NCBI GenBank assembly: GCA_947174885.1
Contig: CAMWKO010000014.1
Location: 1-64,000, forward strand
Origin: an uncultured Clostridia bacterium
GTDB taxonomy: Bacteria; Bacillota; Clostridia; Lachnospirales; Lachnospiraceae
Reading direction: 5' to 3'
Length of the DNA stretch: 64,000 bases
Shown: positions 42,967-52,661 of the stretch, in pieces
How positions within the stretch are numbered: position 1 is the first letter of the stretch
How the letters are laid out: the number at the start of each line of letters is the position of its first letter
Made by a program: the position numbers and the translations under genes
The notes under the pieces: model-generated
Told to the model about the DNA's origin: nothing
Seen by the model: only the letters and a program-made list of their open reading frames with translations
Database searches by the model: none

Positions 42967-43338
42967 TTAATTGTCATGCTTTTGAACGTAATTTTTAATT
43001 GCTGAAAAGCTTTCCTTGCTGATAACATGCTCTATTTTACATGCATCCGCTGCAGCTATATGTGTATCTACACCAAGCTTTGTAAGCCAGCTCGTAAGAA
43101 ACTCATGACGTTCATAAATCATTTCAGCTATAGCCTTACCTATATCAGTAAGATATATATAACCACTATCAGTAACAGTAATATGATTTTTGGCACGTAG
43201 ATTTTTCATTGCAATACTTACACTTGATTTTTTGAAATTCAGTTCGTTCGCAATATCAACAGAGCGAACAACGGGTAGCTTTTTGCTGAGTATAAGTATG
43301 GTTTCTAAATAGTTTTCTGCTGATTCATTAGTTGTCAT
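42967..43338 (-). CDS. DtxR/MntR family metal-dependent transcriptional regulator
   Basis: 123 aa; SAENYLETILILSKKLPVVRSVDIANELNFKKSSVSIAMKNLRAKNHITV; ...YERHEFLTSWLTKLGVD..AAADACKIEHVIS. Confidence 0.92.
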   Translation of the reverse strand: MTTNESAENYLETILILSKKLPVVRSVDIANELNFKKSSVSIAMKNLRAKNHITVTDSGYIYLTDIGKAIAEMIYERHEFLTSWLTKLGVDTHIAAADACKIEHVISKESFSAIKNYVQKHDN

Positions 43339-43562
43339 ATAATATTCTCCTTATACTAAATGGTGATATACACCTTATTTTTGTAAATTGTTTAATCTGT
43401 CCTTTGATATATGTCATTTTACATTCTAAAGTCAATAAAGTTCATAATGAATTATTAAATATAAAATTAGAAATCTGATTATTTATATAATCTGACACCT
43501 AGCATATAGTATAGCATACCAAAATTAAAAATTGAAGTATTGAAAAATATTTAACAAAGTTC

Positions 43563-43598
43563 TTGACATCTAACATAGGTTAGGTTATACTAACTTAT
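43563..43598 (+). promoter_or_regulatory. Sigma-A promoter overlapped by a DtxR/IdeR-like box
   Basis: TTGACA (43563-43568), 17 bp, TATACT (43586-43591); ttaggttatactaacttat (43580-43598) matches 15 of 19 positions of TWAGGTTAGSCTAACCTWA by eye. Confidence 0.65.
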
Positions 43599-43636
43599 GA
43601 AAATGAAAATCTTTATCAATATTGAAAGGTGATGAG

Positions 43637-43849
43637 ATGATGCCGTTATCAATGCAAAAGGTAGGAGAGCCTATAGAAATTAAAAAGGTCGGAGGTAAAG
43701 AAGAAACACGAAGATATTTAGAAAATCTGGGTTTTGTAATGGGTAGTATTGTAACTGTAGTTTCCGATATTGGCGGAAATTTAATAGTTAATGTAAAAGA
43801 TTCAAGGGTTGCCATCGGTAAAGAAATGGCAAATAAAATTATGGTGTAG
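43637..43849 (+). CDS. feoA: FeoA family protein
   Basis: MPLSMQKVGEPIEIKKVGGKEETRRYLENLGFVMGSIVTVVSDIGGNLIVNVKDSRVAIGKEMANKIMV. Confidence 0.88.
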   Translation: MMPLSMQKVGEPIEIKKVGGKEETRRYLENLGFVMGSIVTVVSDIGGNLIVNVKDSRVAIGKEMANKIMV

Positions 43850-43944
43850 ATATATACAGATATATGCAGGATATTGGTACATAAATAAGTCAGCCTAATA
43901 TATCAGCTTTCATCAATGATTATAAGATATAAAAGGAGCATTTT

Positions 43945-44166
43945 ATGAAAACATTAAAAGAAGCAGCTTGTGGCGAAACAGTAAAGGTTAAGAAATTAAC
44001 CGGAGAAGGTGCAGTAAAGCGAAGAATTATGGATATGGGAATTACTAAAGGCGTTGATGTATTTGTTCGTAAGGTAGCACCTCTTGGAGATCCTGTTGAA
44101 GTAACAGTAAGAGGATATGAATTATCTTTACGAAAAGCAGATGCTGAAATGATTGAAGTAGAATAA
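43945..44166 (+). CDS. feoA: FeoA family protein (second)
   Basis: TLKEAACGETVKVKKLTGEGAVKRRIMDMGITKGVDVFVRKVAPLGDPVEVTVRGYELSLRKADAEMIEVE. Confidence 0.92.
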   Translation: MKTLKEAACGETVKVKKLTGEGAVKRRIMDMGITKGVDVFVRKVAPLGDPVEVTVRGYELSLRKADAEMIEVE

Positions 44167-44180
44167 AAAGGAGAACAAAA

Positions 44181-46676
44181 ATGTCTATTAAAATTGCGTT
44201 AGCAGGTAACCCGAACTGCGGTAAAACCACATTATTTAATGCACTGACAGGTTCTAATCAGTTCGTAGGTAACTGGCCGGGCGTTACAGTGGAAAAAAAG
44301 GAAGGTAAGTTAAAGGGAAATAAAGAAGTTATTATTATGGACTTACCCGGTATTTATTCTTTATCACCATATACACTTGAAGAAGTGGTAGCCAGAAATT
44401 ATCTTATTAATGAAAAACCGGATGCTATTCTTAATATAGTAGATGGAACAAATCTTGAAAGGAACTTATATCTTTCAACACAGCTTATGGAACTTGGTAT
44501 TCCGGTTGTTATGGCTGTAAATATGATGGATATTGTTGAGAAATCAGGGGATAAAATTGATATTCAAAAATTAAGTGAAAAGCTTGGATGTGAAGTAGTT
44601 GAGATTTCGGCACTTAAAGGAAACGGAATCGAAAAAGCAGCAGCAAAGGCAGTAAATGCAGCAAAGCTTAAAGAAAAAGCAGAAATTGTTCATAAGTTTA
44701 ATGACGAAGTAGAAGATGTTATTTTGCAGGTTAAAACAAAGCTTGATACATCTGTCGCAGATGAACAGAAAAGATTTTTTGCAATTAAGCTTCTTGAAAA
44801 GGACGATAAAATTGGCGAACAAAATACAAATCTTCCAAATGTAGATGCTGAAATAAAGTCATTAGAGGATAAGTTTGATGATGATACAGAAAGTATTATT
44901 ACAAATGAAAGATATACATATATTTCTTCTATTATAAATGATTGTGTAAAAAAGAGTAAAAAAGAAAAACTTACAACATCAGATAAGATTGACAGAATTG
45001 TTACAAACAGAATTTTAGCACTTCCAATTTTTGCGGTAGTAATGTTTCTTGTATACTATATTTCTATGGTTACAGTAGGTGCTTCGGCTACTGATTGGGC
45101 TAATGACGGATTATTCGGTGATGGATGGCATTTATTTGGTATCGGCTCAGGTGATTATGAAAATGCCTTAGATGAATATGGTGATGCACCGGGCATTATT
45201 GAAGCATACATAGAACAGCTTGAAGCTGATGGCAAGGATGTGGATGGTATAGCAGATGCAATTGATTCTGAGAGTGAAGAATTTGATGCAGAAGCGGCAA
45301 AGACAGCACTTGCTTCACTTTTGTCATTTGTAGGTAACAGTGATGAGGTTATTTATGAAATAGAAGATGAGGATACCTTAGAGATATCTGACAAAACAGC
45401 TTCGGCAGAGGATATTAAGGCAGCTATAGCAGCATTTTTGAAGTATGAATGTGCAGAGCCTGATCCGGCAGAATATGGTATCTGGGTTCCGGGTATTCCC
45501 GTTTTAATTGAGAGCGGACTTGATGCAATTAATTGTGCCCCTTGGTTAAAGGGATTAATATTAGATGGTATTGTAGCAGGTGTTGGAGCAGTATTAGGCT
45601 TCGTACCACAGATGTTAGTTTTATTCCTTTTACTTGCAATTCTTGAAGCTTGCGGATACATGGCTCGTATTGCATTTATTATGGATAGAATCTTCAGAAG
45701 ATTTGGTCTTTCGGGTAAGTCATTTATTCCAATCCTTATTGGTACAGGTTGCGGTATTCCGGGTATTATGGCATCTCGTACTATTGAGAATGAAAAAGAC
45801 CGACGTATGACAATTATAACAACAACATTTATACCTTGTGGTGCAAAAACACCGTTTATTGCAATGATTGCAGGTGCTATATTCGGAGGATCGGCATGGG
45901 TTGCAACATCAGCATACTTTATCGGTATGGCAGTAATTATATGCTCAGGTATTATATTAAAGAAGACAAAGATGTTCTTAGGAGATCCTGCACCTTTTGT
46001 AATGGAGCTTCCGGCATATCATTTACCAACTGTTGGAAATGTTCTTAGAAGTATGTGGGAACGTGGATGGTCGTTCATAAAAAAAGCAGGCACAATTATA
46101 CTGTTATCAACAATAGTTATTTGGTTTACAACATACTTTGGATTTGTCGGCGGAGCATTCCGTATGCTTGAAGAAGAAGAGATTGAGCATAGTATTTTAG
46201 CAGCAATCGGAAGCGGTATTTCATGGATATTCAAACCACTCGGATGGGGTAACTGGCAGGCAACTGTTGCAGCAGTTACAGGTCTTGTAGCTAAGGAGAA
46301 TATTGTTGGTACAATGGGTATTCTTTATGGTGGTGGAGAATCTACGGTGTATACAGTACTTGCATTAGAATTTACAAAGGTAGCAGGTTTCTCGTTCTTA
46401 GTATTTAACCTTTTATGTGCACCATGCTTCGCAGCTATGGGTGCAATTAAGAGAGAAATGAACAATGCTAAATGGTTCTGGTTTGCTATTTTATATCAGT
46501 GTGGTATTGCTTATATTATTGCACTTTGTATTTATCAGATTGGCTCACTTATAATAAGTGGAACATTTGGTATCGGAACAGTTGTAGCATTTATTTTAGT
46601 AATCGGATTCCTCTATATGTTATTCAGACCATATAGAAAGAGTAAAAAACTGGTTGCTAAACTAAAAACAGCATAG
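44181..46676 (+). CDS. feoB: Ferrous iron transport protein B with acidic insertion
   Basis: ALAGNPNCGKTTLFNALTGSNQFVGNWPGVTVEKKEG G domain; GTGCGIPGIMASRTIENEKDRRMTI FeoB core; about 108-aa acidic insertion near 45151-45474. Confidence 0.95.
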   Translation: MSIKIALAGNPNCGKTTLFNALTGSNQFVGNWPGVTVEKKEGKLKGNKEVIIMDLPGIYSLSPYTLEEVVARNYLINEKPDAILNIVDGTNLERNLYLSTQLMELGIPVVMAVNMMDIVEKSGDKIDIQKLSEKLGCEVVEISALKGNGIEKAAAKAVNAAKLKEKAEIVHKFNDEVEDVILQVKTKLDTSVADEQKRFFAIKLLEKDDKIGEQNTNLPNVDAEIKSLEDKFDDDTESIITNERYTYISSIINDCVKKSKKEKLTTSDKIDRIVTNRILALPIFAVVMFLVYYISMVTVGASATDWANDGLFGDGWHLFGIGSGDYENALDEYGDAPGIIEAYIEQLEADGKDVDGIADAIDSESEEFDAEAAKTALASLLSFVGNSDEVIYEIEDEDTLEISDKTASAEDIKAAIAAFLKYECAEPDPAEYGIWVPGIPVLIESGLDAINCAPWLKGLILDGIVAGVGAVLGFVPQMLVLFLLLAILEACGYMARIAFIMDRIFRRFGLSGKSFIPILIGTGCGIPGIMASRTIENEKDRRMTIITTTFIPCGAKTPFIAMIAGAIFGGSAWVATSAYFIGMAVIICSGIILKKTKMFLGDPAPFVMELPAYHLPTVGNVLRSMWERGWSFIKKAGTIILLSTIVIWFTTYFGFVGGAFRMLEEEEIEHSILAAIGSGISWIFKPLGWGNWQATVAAVTGLVAKENIVGTMGILYGGGESTVYTVLALEFTKVAGFSFLVFNLLCAPCFAAMGAIKREMNNAKWFWFAILYQCGIAYIIALCIYQIGSLIISGTFGIGTVVAFILVIGFLYMLFRPYRKSKKLVAKLKTA

Positions 46677-46694
46677 TAGAATAAGATATTAATA

Positions 46695-46729
46695 TTTGCC
46701 CATATTATTAATAATATGGGCAAAATTTT
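46695..46729 (+). terminator. Hairpin plus T run between feoB and the Cys-rich small gene
   Basis: tttgcccatattattaataatatgggcaaaattttt. Confidence 0.75.
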
Positions 46730-46740
46730 TAGGAGGTAAA

Positions 46741-46890
46741 ATGAATCCGATAGTAGGTACAGGTATTACAATAGCAGTATTAGTATTAATAGTTGGACTT
46801 ATAATAAGAAGTATGATTAAGGATAAAAAAGCAGGAAAGTCTATTCACTGTGGAGGTGATTGTAAAAATTGCGGTGGTCATTGTCACTGA
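46741..46890 (+). CDS. FeoB-associated Cys-rich membrane protein
   Basis: 49 aa; one TM then CGGDCKNCGGHCH; aggagg RBS; directly downstream of feoB. Confidence 0.85.
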   Translation: MNPIVGTGITIAVLVLIVGLIIRSMIKDKKAGKSIHCGGDCKNCGGHCH

Positions 46891-46952
46891 TCGGGTAGAG
46901 AATTTTGTCAACCAAAGATATTTTGAATATAATAAATGGAGGATAAATAGGT

Positions 46953-47729
46953 ATGGTATATATGATTGGATTACTTATTCCGTTTTTAGGTACTTCATTA
47001 GGTGCAGCATGTGTACTGTTTATGAAGAATGAATTAAAGGACTGGGTACAAAAAGCATTGCTGGGCTTTGCTTCAGGGGTAATGGTAGCAGCATCAGTAT
47101 GGTCACTGCTTATTCCGTCAATAGAGATGGTACCTCATATGGGCAGACTTTCATTCATACCGGCAGTAGTGGGATTTTTTGCAGGTATAATGTTTCTATA
47201 TTTGCTGGATAGACTCATACCACATCTGCATATGAATGAAAAGGAGCCGGAGGGACCGCATTCAAAGCTTACAAATACTACAATGCTGGTTTTAGCGGTA
47301 ACACTACACAATATTCCGGAGGGAATGGCTGTAGGAGTAGTATTTGCAGGCTTATTAAGTGAAAATATAAATGTAAGTATGGCAGGAGCATTTGCATTGT
47401 CTGTAGGAATTGCCATTCAGAATTTCCCGGAGGGAGCTATAATATCACTTCCGCTTAGAGCCGAAGGCAATACAAAGAAAAAGTCATTTTTCTTTGGTGT
47501 ACTATCAGGTGTAGTAGAACCGATAGCAGGCACACTTACATTATTTGCAGCTAATGCAATCTCAAGTGCATTGCCTTATTTTCTATCCTTTGCGGCAGGA
47601 GCAATGATATACGTTGTTGTAGAAGAGCTTCTCCCGGAAAGTTTTAAGGACAATAAAACAGACATATGCACATGGGGATTTGCAGTAGGCTTTGCTATAA
47701 TGATGGTGATGGACGTGGCATTGGGATAG
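46953..47729 (+). CDS. ZIP family metal transporter
   Basis: 258 aa; LAVTLHNIPEGMAVGVVFAG and IAIQNFPEGAIISLPLRAEG metal-binding helices. Confidence 0.93.
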   Translation: MVYMIGLLIPFLGTSLGAACVLFMKNELKDWVQKALLGFASGVMVAASVWSLLIPSIEMVPHMGRLSFIPAVVGFFAGIMFLYLLDRLIPHLHMNEKEPEGPHSKLTNTTMLVLAVTLHNIPEGMAVGVVFAGLLSENINVSMAGAFALSVGIAIQNFPEGAIISLPLRAEGNTKKKSFFFGVLSGVVEPIAGTLTLFAANAISSALPYFLSFAAGAMIYVVVEELLPESFKDNKTDICTWGFAVGFAIMMVMDVALG

Positions 47730-47733
47730 TTTA

Positions 47734-49140
47734 TTATTCCTTTCCGTTCCAGCAGTAAGTGCAAAGCTTACAAGGTTCAATTTCTACGGAATTGAGCATA
47801 TCATCAAGCCGGTTAAATTTAAGTGAAGTAAAATTAAGAGTTTTTCTTATTTCTTCAACCATTTTCTCATATTTTTCTGAATCCGGATCTGAATACTCCT
47901 GTAAAACTTCATCTGTGATGTTACCATTTTCAAGCTTTTGAATAACCCGTCTGGTTATTAAATCCATCTCAGAAGAAGAACGGGAGAAATTCAGGTATTT
48001 GCATCCGTAAATAAGTGGAGGGCAGGCAGGTCTTATATGTACCTCCTTTGCACCACTATTATATAAAAATTCTGTGGTTTCACGAAGCTGTGTACCACGA
48101 ACAATCGAATCATCGATGAGAAGTAAGCTCTTATCCTTAATAAGGTCATGAACAGCAATAAGCTTCATCTTAGCTATTAAATTACGCTGGCTTTGTATTG
48201 TAGGCATAAATGAACGTGGCCAGGTAGGAGTGTATTTAATAAATGGTCTTGAAAATGGGATACCGGATTCGTTGGCATATCCAATAGCATGTGCAGTACC
48301 TGAATCTGGAACACCTGCTACAATATCAGGTTTTACATTATCACGCTTTGCCATATAAGCACCACAGTTATAACGCATTTGCTCAACGCTTATACCCTCA
48401 TAGGAGCTGCTTGGATATCCATAGTAAACCCAGAGAAATGTACAAATTTTCATGTCTTTGCCAGGTGCAACCAGAGTTTTAACACCTGTAGGAGTGATAA
48501 CATCTATTTCACCGGGACCTAATTCCTTATACATAGTATAGCCCAGATTCAAAAATGAAAATTGTTCAAAGGCAAGACAGAAGCCAGTATCTTTTTCTCC
48601 TATTACAACAGGAGTTCTTCCGTATTTATCTCTGGCAGCATATATTCCTTTTGGCGTCATAAGTAAAAGGCTGAGAGAACCATCTATTAAATCAAGAGCA
48701 TATTTAATACCATCAATCAGGTTTTCCTTTTGATTGATAATGGCAGCTACTAACTCCGTAGGATTTACATCTCCGCCGCTCATTTCCAAAAAGTGTGAAT
48801 TGCCATTTGAAAAAATTTCTTCAACTATTTCAGCAGTATTATTAATTTTACTGACAGTTGTAATAGCATAAGTACCATGATGAGAACGAACAATAAGAGG
48901 CTGTGGCTCATAATCCGATATACATCCGATTCCAAGATAGCCTTTCATTTCCTGCATATCTTTATCAAACTTTGTTCTGAAAGGTGAGTTTTCAATATTG
49001 TGGATAGCTCTGTCAAATCCGTTTTCACCATATACAGCCATACCTCCACGTCTTGTACCTAAGTGTGAATGATAGTCCGTACCAAAAAATAAATCAAAAA
49101 CGCAGTCTTCCTTCGCTGCAACTCCAAAAAATCCGCCCAT
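47734..49140 (-). CDS. Amidophosphoribosyltransferase (PurF)-like protein lacking the N-terminal nucleophile Cys
   Basis: MGGFFGVAAKEDC start; LGTRRGGMAVYGENG; PRTase motif LLLIDDSIVRGTQLRE; C-terminal PCKLCTYCWNG. Confidence 0.88.
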   Translation of the reverse strand: MGGFFGVAAKEDCVFDLFFGTDYHSHLGTRRGGMAVYGENGFDRAIHNIENSPFRTKFDKDMQEMKGYLGIGCISDYEPQPLIVRSHHGTYAITTVSKINNTAEIVEEIFSNGNSHFLEMSGGDVNPTELVAAIINQKENLIDGIKYALDLIDGSLSLLLMTPKGIYAARDKYGRTPVVIGEKDTGFCLAFEQFSFLNLGYTMYKELGPGEIDVITPTGVKTLVAPGKDMKICTFLWVYYGYPSSSYEGISVEQMRYNCGAYMAKRDNVKPDIVAGVPDSGTAHAIGYANESGIPFSRPFIKYTPTWPRSFMPTIQSQRNLIAKMKLIAVHDLIKDKSLLLIDDSIVRGTQLRETTEFLYNSGAKEVHIRPACPPLIYGCKYLNFSRSSSEMDLITRRVIQKLENGNITDEVLQEYSDPDSEKYEKMVEEIRKTLNFTSLKFNRLDDMLNSVEIEPCKLCTYCWNGKE

Positions 49141-49207
49141 AGTATTACCTCACATTGTCTTAAATTAGTAAAAATTTTACGAATCTATTGTAATAGAAAT
49201 ATATCAT

Positions 49208-49278
49208 TTGTGCAAGATGTATATGTTGCCTTTGGCAACAAGACTTTTTGAAGCTAAAAATAAAAAATACGGAAACTC
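49208..49278. repeat. Truncated MITE-like element (right half)
   Basis: tgtgcaagatgtatatgttgcctttggcaacaagactttttgaagctaaaaataaaaaatacggaaactc; no left arm found. Confidence 0.85.
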
Positions 49279-49414
49279 AAGTTGTTTGCAGAAGAGTTTC
49301 TGTTCTTATTAAAATTTTTTACAAATATACAGAAAGTTATGATATACTACAATAACGCAGTAATAGCAAAATTGAATCTGCATTATCAAACAAATTACCA
49401 GAAAGAGAATTGAC

Positions 49415-51118
49415 ATGGATTTATTAAACATCAACGAAAGTATTATTAATAGTCAGATAATAAGAGGAATTACAGAAATAGGTTTTACAAAGCTTACACC
49501 TATTCAGGAACAAGCTATTCCTATACTGTTAGAGAAAGAGGATATTATAGGACAGGCACAGACAGGAACAGGAAAGACGGCGGCTTTTGGTATTCCGCTT
49601 ATACAGATGATAGATACGGAAGATGAAAATGTACAGGGACTTATTCTTTGCCCGACCAGAGAACTGGCTATACAGGCATCAGAGGAGCTTAGAAAATTTT
49701 CAAAATATCTTCATGGAGTAAAGGTATTACCTATATATGGAGGAGCTGATATAGGAAGACAGATTAAGTCGCTTAGAGGAAAGATTTCCATAGTAGTAGG
49801 AACTCCAGGAAGAGTAATGGACCATATGAGAAGGCATACATTAAAGCTGGGCAATTTGAAAATGCTTGTTTTGGATGAAGCGGATGAAATGTTGAACATG
49901 GGATTCAGAGAAGATATAGAAACAATACTAAAGGATATTCCAAGTGAACATCAGACAGCATTATTTTCGGCAACCATGCCACCTGCCATTTTGGATATTA
50001 CCAAAAAGTATCTTAAAAAGGATGCAAAGCTTGTAAAGATTGTAAAAAAGGAGCTTACCACTTCTACTATAAGACAGTATTACTATGAAGTGAATACTCA
50101 CAATAAAAATGAAGTAACTGCCAGAATATTAGATTATTATACACCTAAAAGGACATTGGTATTCTGTAATACAAAGAATATGGTAGACAGGCTTTGTGAA
50201 TATTTAAAATCAAAGGGATATCAGGCAGAGGGACTTCATGGTGATTTATCCCAGCACCAGAGAGATAAGGTTATGAATGGCTTCAGAAACGGAACCACTT
50301 CAATTCTTATAGCCACAGATGTAGCGGCAAGAGGTATAGATGTAGATGATGTGGAGGCAGTTATAAATTATGACATTCCACAGGATATAGAGTATTATGT
50401 ACACAGAATAGGAAGAACAGGAAGAGCAGGACGCAAGGGAAGGGCTTTTACCTTAATGGTGGGAAAGGAAATATACAAGCTTTGGGAAATTGAAAAAGTA
50501 TGTAAGACTAAGATGACAAAAAGAGATATTCCATCTGTCAAAGAGGTAAAGGCAGCAAAGGCGGGGAAGGTATTTGAGGCTGTTAATAAGATAATAGAAG
50601 AAGAGGATTTATCAGGAATATTACCGCTTATAGAGGCAAGACTTGCGGAAACAGGCAGTTCGGCCATATCACTTGCGGCTGCTTTATTAAAATCCCAGAT
50701 GGGAGAGGAGCCGGAGGAAATAGTCATTGAAAAATATACAAGAGGTAACAGAAACTCAAATGTAAGAAGAAATTCTTACGGAGATTATAGAGGAAATGTA
50801 AGACAATTTTCAAATGACAGAGGCAGAAGCTATAGCGGAAATAGCAGAGGGAACAGCACAGAGGGTGTTTATGGAAGATATTCAAATTCTGACAGAAGAT
50901 TTAAAAGAGAAGATAATAATAACAACAGAAGAAATGATGGGAAATATAAGAGAGAGGATAACAGGTATAACGGCAAAAACAGTGAAAAACATTATGGAAC
51001 TGAGGACAGATACAGGGGAGATATGTACAGGGTTAATAAGCGAAGTGAGAGAAGTAGAAATGCATTGCCAAACAATGTAAATATAAAGGGTGAAGCAGTA
51101 AAAAAAAGAGCTAAATAG
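49415..51118 (+). CDS. DEAD-box RNA helicase with Arg/Asn/Gly-rich C-terminal tail
   Basis: AQTGTGKTAAFGIPL, VLDEADEML, FSATMP, HRIGRTGRAGRKG; tail rich in R/N/S/G. Confidence 0.96.
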   Translation: MDLLNINESIINSQIIRGITEIGFTKLTPIQEQAIPILLEKEDIIGQAQTGTGKTAAFGIPLIQMIDTEDENVQGLILCPTRELAIQASEELRKFSKYLHGVKVLPIYGGADIGRQIKSLRGKISIVVGTPGRVMDHMRRHTLKLGNLKMLVLDEADEMLNMGFREDIETILKDIPSEHQTALFSATMPPAILDITKKYLKKDAKLVKIVKKELTTSTIRQYYYEVNTHNKNEVTARILDYYTPKRTLVFCNTKNMVDRLCEYLKSKGYQAEGLHGDLSQHQRDKVMNGFRNGTTSILIATDVAARGIDVDDVEAVINYDIPQDIEYYVHRIGRTGRAGRKGRAFTLMVGKEIYKLWEIEKVCKTKMTKRDIPSVKEVKAAKAGKVFEAVNKIIEEEDLSGILPLIEARLAETGSSAISLAAALLKSQMGEEPEEIVIEKYTRGNRNSNVRRNSYGDYRGNVRQFSNDRGRSYSGNSRGNSTEGVYGRYSNSDRRFKREDNNNNRRNDGKYKREDNRYNGKNSEKHYGTEDRYRGDMYRVNKRSERSRNALPNNVNIKGEAVKKRAK

Positions 51119-51192
51119 TGTATAACAGACATATTGGGATATTGCTTAAACAGGTATATGTAAATATAATTATCTAAGATGTAAAGGAAAAT

Positions 51193-52146
51193 ATGTATAT
51201 GAAGACAAAGATTTTTATTGACGGTAGCGAAGGTACAACAGGACTTAGAATATTTGAAAGATTTGAAAATAGAGAGGATATCGAATTATTAAAAATATCG
51301 TCACAGCTTCGTAAAGATGTAAATGAGAGAAAAAGACTTATAAATGAGTCGGATATTACGTTTTTATGCTTACCGGATGCAGCAGCTATAGAGTCAGTAG
51401 GTCTTGTAGAAAATGAAAATGTAAGAATTATTGATACATCTACAGCACACAGGACCTTAGAGGGTTGGGCATATGGATTCCCGGAGCTTTCAGAAAAGCA
51501 TTATAATGATATTAAAACAGGTAAGAGAGTTGCTGTACCGGGATGTCATGCAACGGGCTTTATTGCAGCAGTATATCCGCTTATTGATAATGGAGTAATG
51601 GGAAGTGATTATCCGGTATCAGCATTTTCTTTGACCGGCTATAGTGGTGGCGGAAAGAAAATGATAGCTGAATATGAGCTTGAAAGAGAAAATATTTTAC
51701 TGAATGCACCAAGAGAGTATGCACTTACACAGAAGCATAAGCATTTAAGGGAGATGAAAGCGATTACAGGCTTAAGCAGAGAGCCATTATTCTCGCCGAT
51801 AGTGGCAGACTATTACAGTGGCATGATTGTATCCGTACCTGTTTATTTGGATATGTTAAAATCACATAATTCAATAGAGGAACTTCATACATTATTTGAA
51901 AAGCATTATGAGGGTAAAGAATTTGTGACGGTAATGCCATTTGGAGCAGAGGAGGAGCAGCAGAACATGCTTTCAGGTAATGCGTGTTCAATGTATGATG
52001 GTATGAGAATATATATTACAGGTAATGATGAAAGGGCTGTTATATCAGCGCAGTTTGACAATTTAGGTAAAGGTGCATCAGGAGCTGCTATTGAATGTAT
52101 GAATATTATGCTTGGCTGTGATGCAAAGAAGGGATTGTCACTGTAA
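51193..52146 (+). CDS. argC: N-acetyl-gamma-glutamyl-phosphate reductase
   Basis: 317 aa; IFIDGSEGTTGLRIFERF, DTSTAHRTLEGWAYGFPEL, VAVPGCHATGFIA. Confidence 0.93.
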   Translation: MYMKTKIFIDGSEGTTGLRIFERFENREDIELLKISSQLRKDVNERKRLINESDITFLCLPDAAAIESVGLVENENVRIIDTSTAHRTLEGWAYGFPELSEKHYNDIKTGKRVAVPGCHATGFIAAVYPLIDNGVMGSDYPVSAFSLTGYSGGGKKMIAEYELERENILLNAPREYALTQKHKHLREMKAITGLSREPLFSPIVADYYSGMIVSVPVYLDMLKSHNSIEELHTLFEKHYEGKEFVTVMPFGAEEEQQNMLSGNACSMYDGMRIYITGNDERAVISAQFDNLGKGASGAAIECMNIMLGCDAKKGLSL

Positions 52147-52151
52147 ACTAC

Positions 52152-52224
52152 GAGTTTTACGTATATTTATTTTTAGGTTCAAAAAGCTTAAATCATTATA
52201 TGCTGTAAGAGGATTTGAAAATTG
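52152..52224. repeat. Degenerate left half of MITE-like element (right boundary uncertain)
   Basis: gagttttacgtatatttatttttaggttcaaaaagcttaaatcattat resembles the left terminal repeat and first hairpin arm. Confidence 0.6.
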
Positions 52225-52341
52225 TGCGTATAAATCTACAAAAGGATGTAGAAAATAAATAATAACAGAATATATGGAAATAAAAATTTTATAAAATATA
52301 GGTTGGTATTATATTTTATATCAAAAAGAAAGGAGAATATC

Positions 52342-52653
52342 ATGGAAATTGTTAATTTGACAGCAGAAAACTTTGAGGAAGAAGCAAAAAACAGTAATAA
52401 GCCGGTATTAATTGATTTTTGGGCAGCATGGTGCGGTCCATGTCAGATGTTATCACCTATGGTTGATGAAGTGGCAAAGGAAGTAGAAAATGTAAAGGTA
52501 TGCAAGGTAAATGTAGATGAACAGCCAGAGCTTGCAGAAGAGTATGCTGTGATGAGTATACCTATGCTTGTACTTATGGACAAGGGTGAAGTGGTTAAAA
52601 AATCCGTAGGTGCTATTCCAAAATCAGAAATATTAGAATTTATAAAAATGTAG
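52342..52653 (+). CDS. trxA: Thioredoxin
   Basis: VLIDFWAAWCGPCQMLSPMVDE; start at 52342 after aaaggaga RBS. Confidence 0.96.
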   Translation: MEIVNLTAENFEEEAKNSNKPVLIDFWAAWCGPCQMLSPMVDEVAKEVENVKVCKVNVDEQPELAEEYAVMSIPMLVLMDKGEVVKKSVGAIPKSEILEFIKM

Positions 52654-52661
52654 GAGCGACT

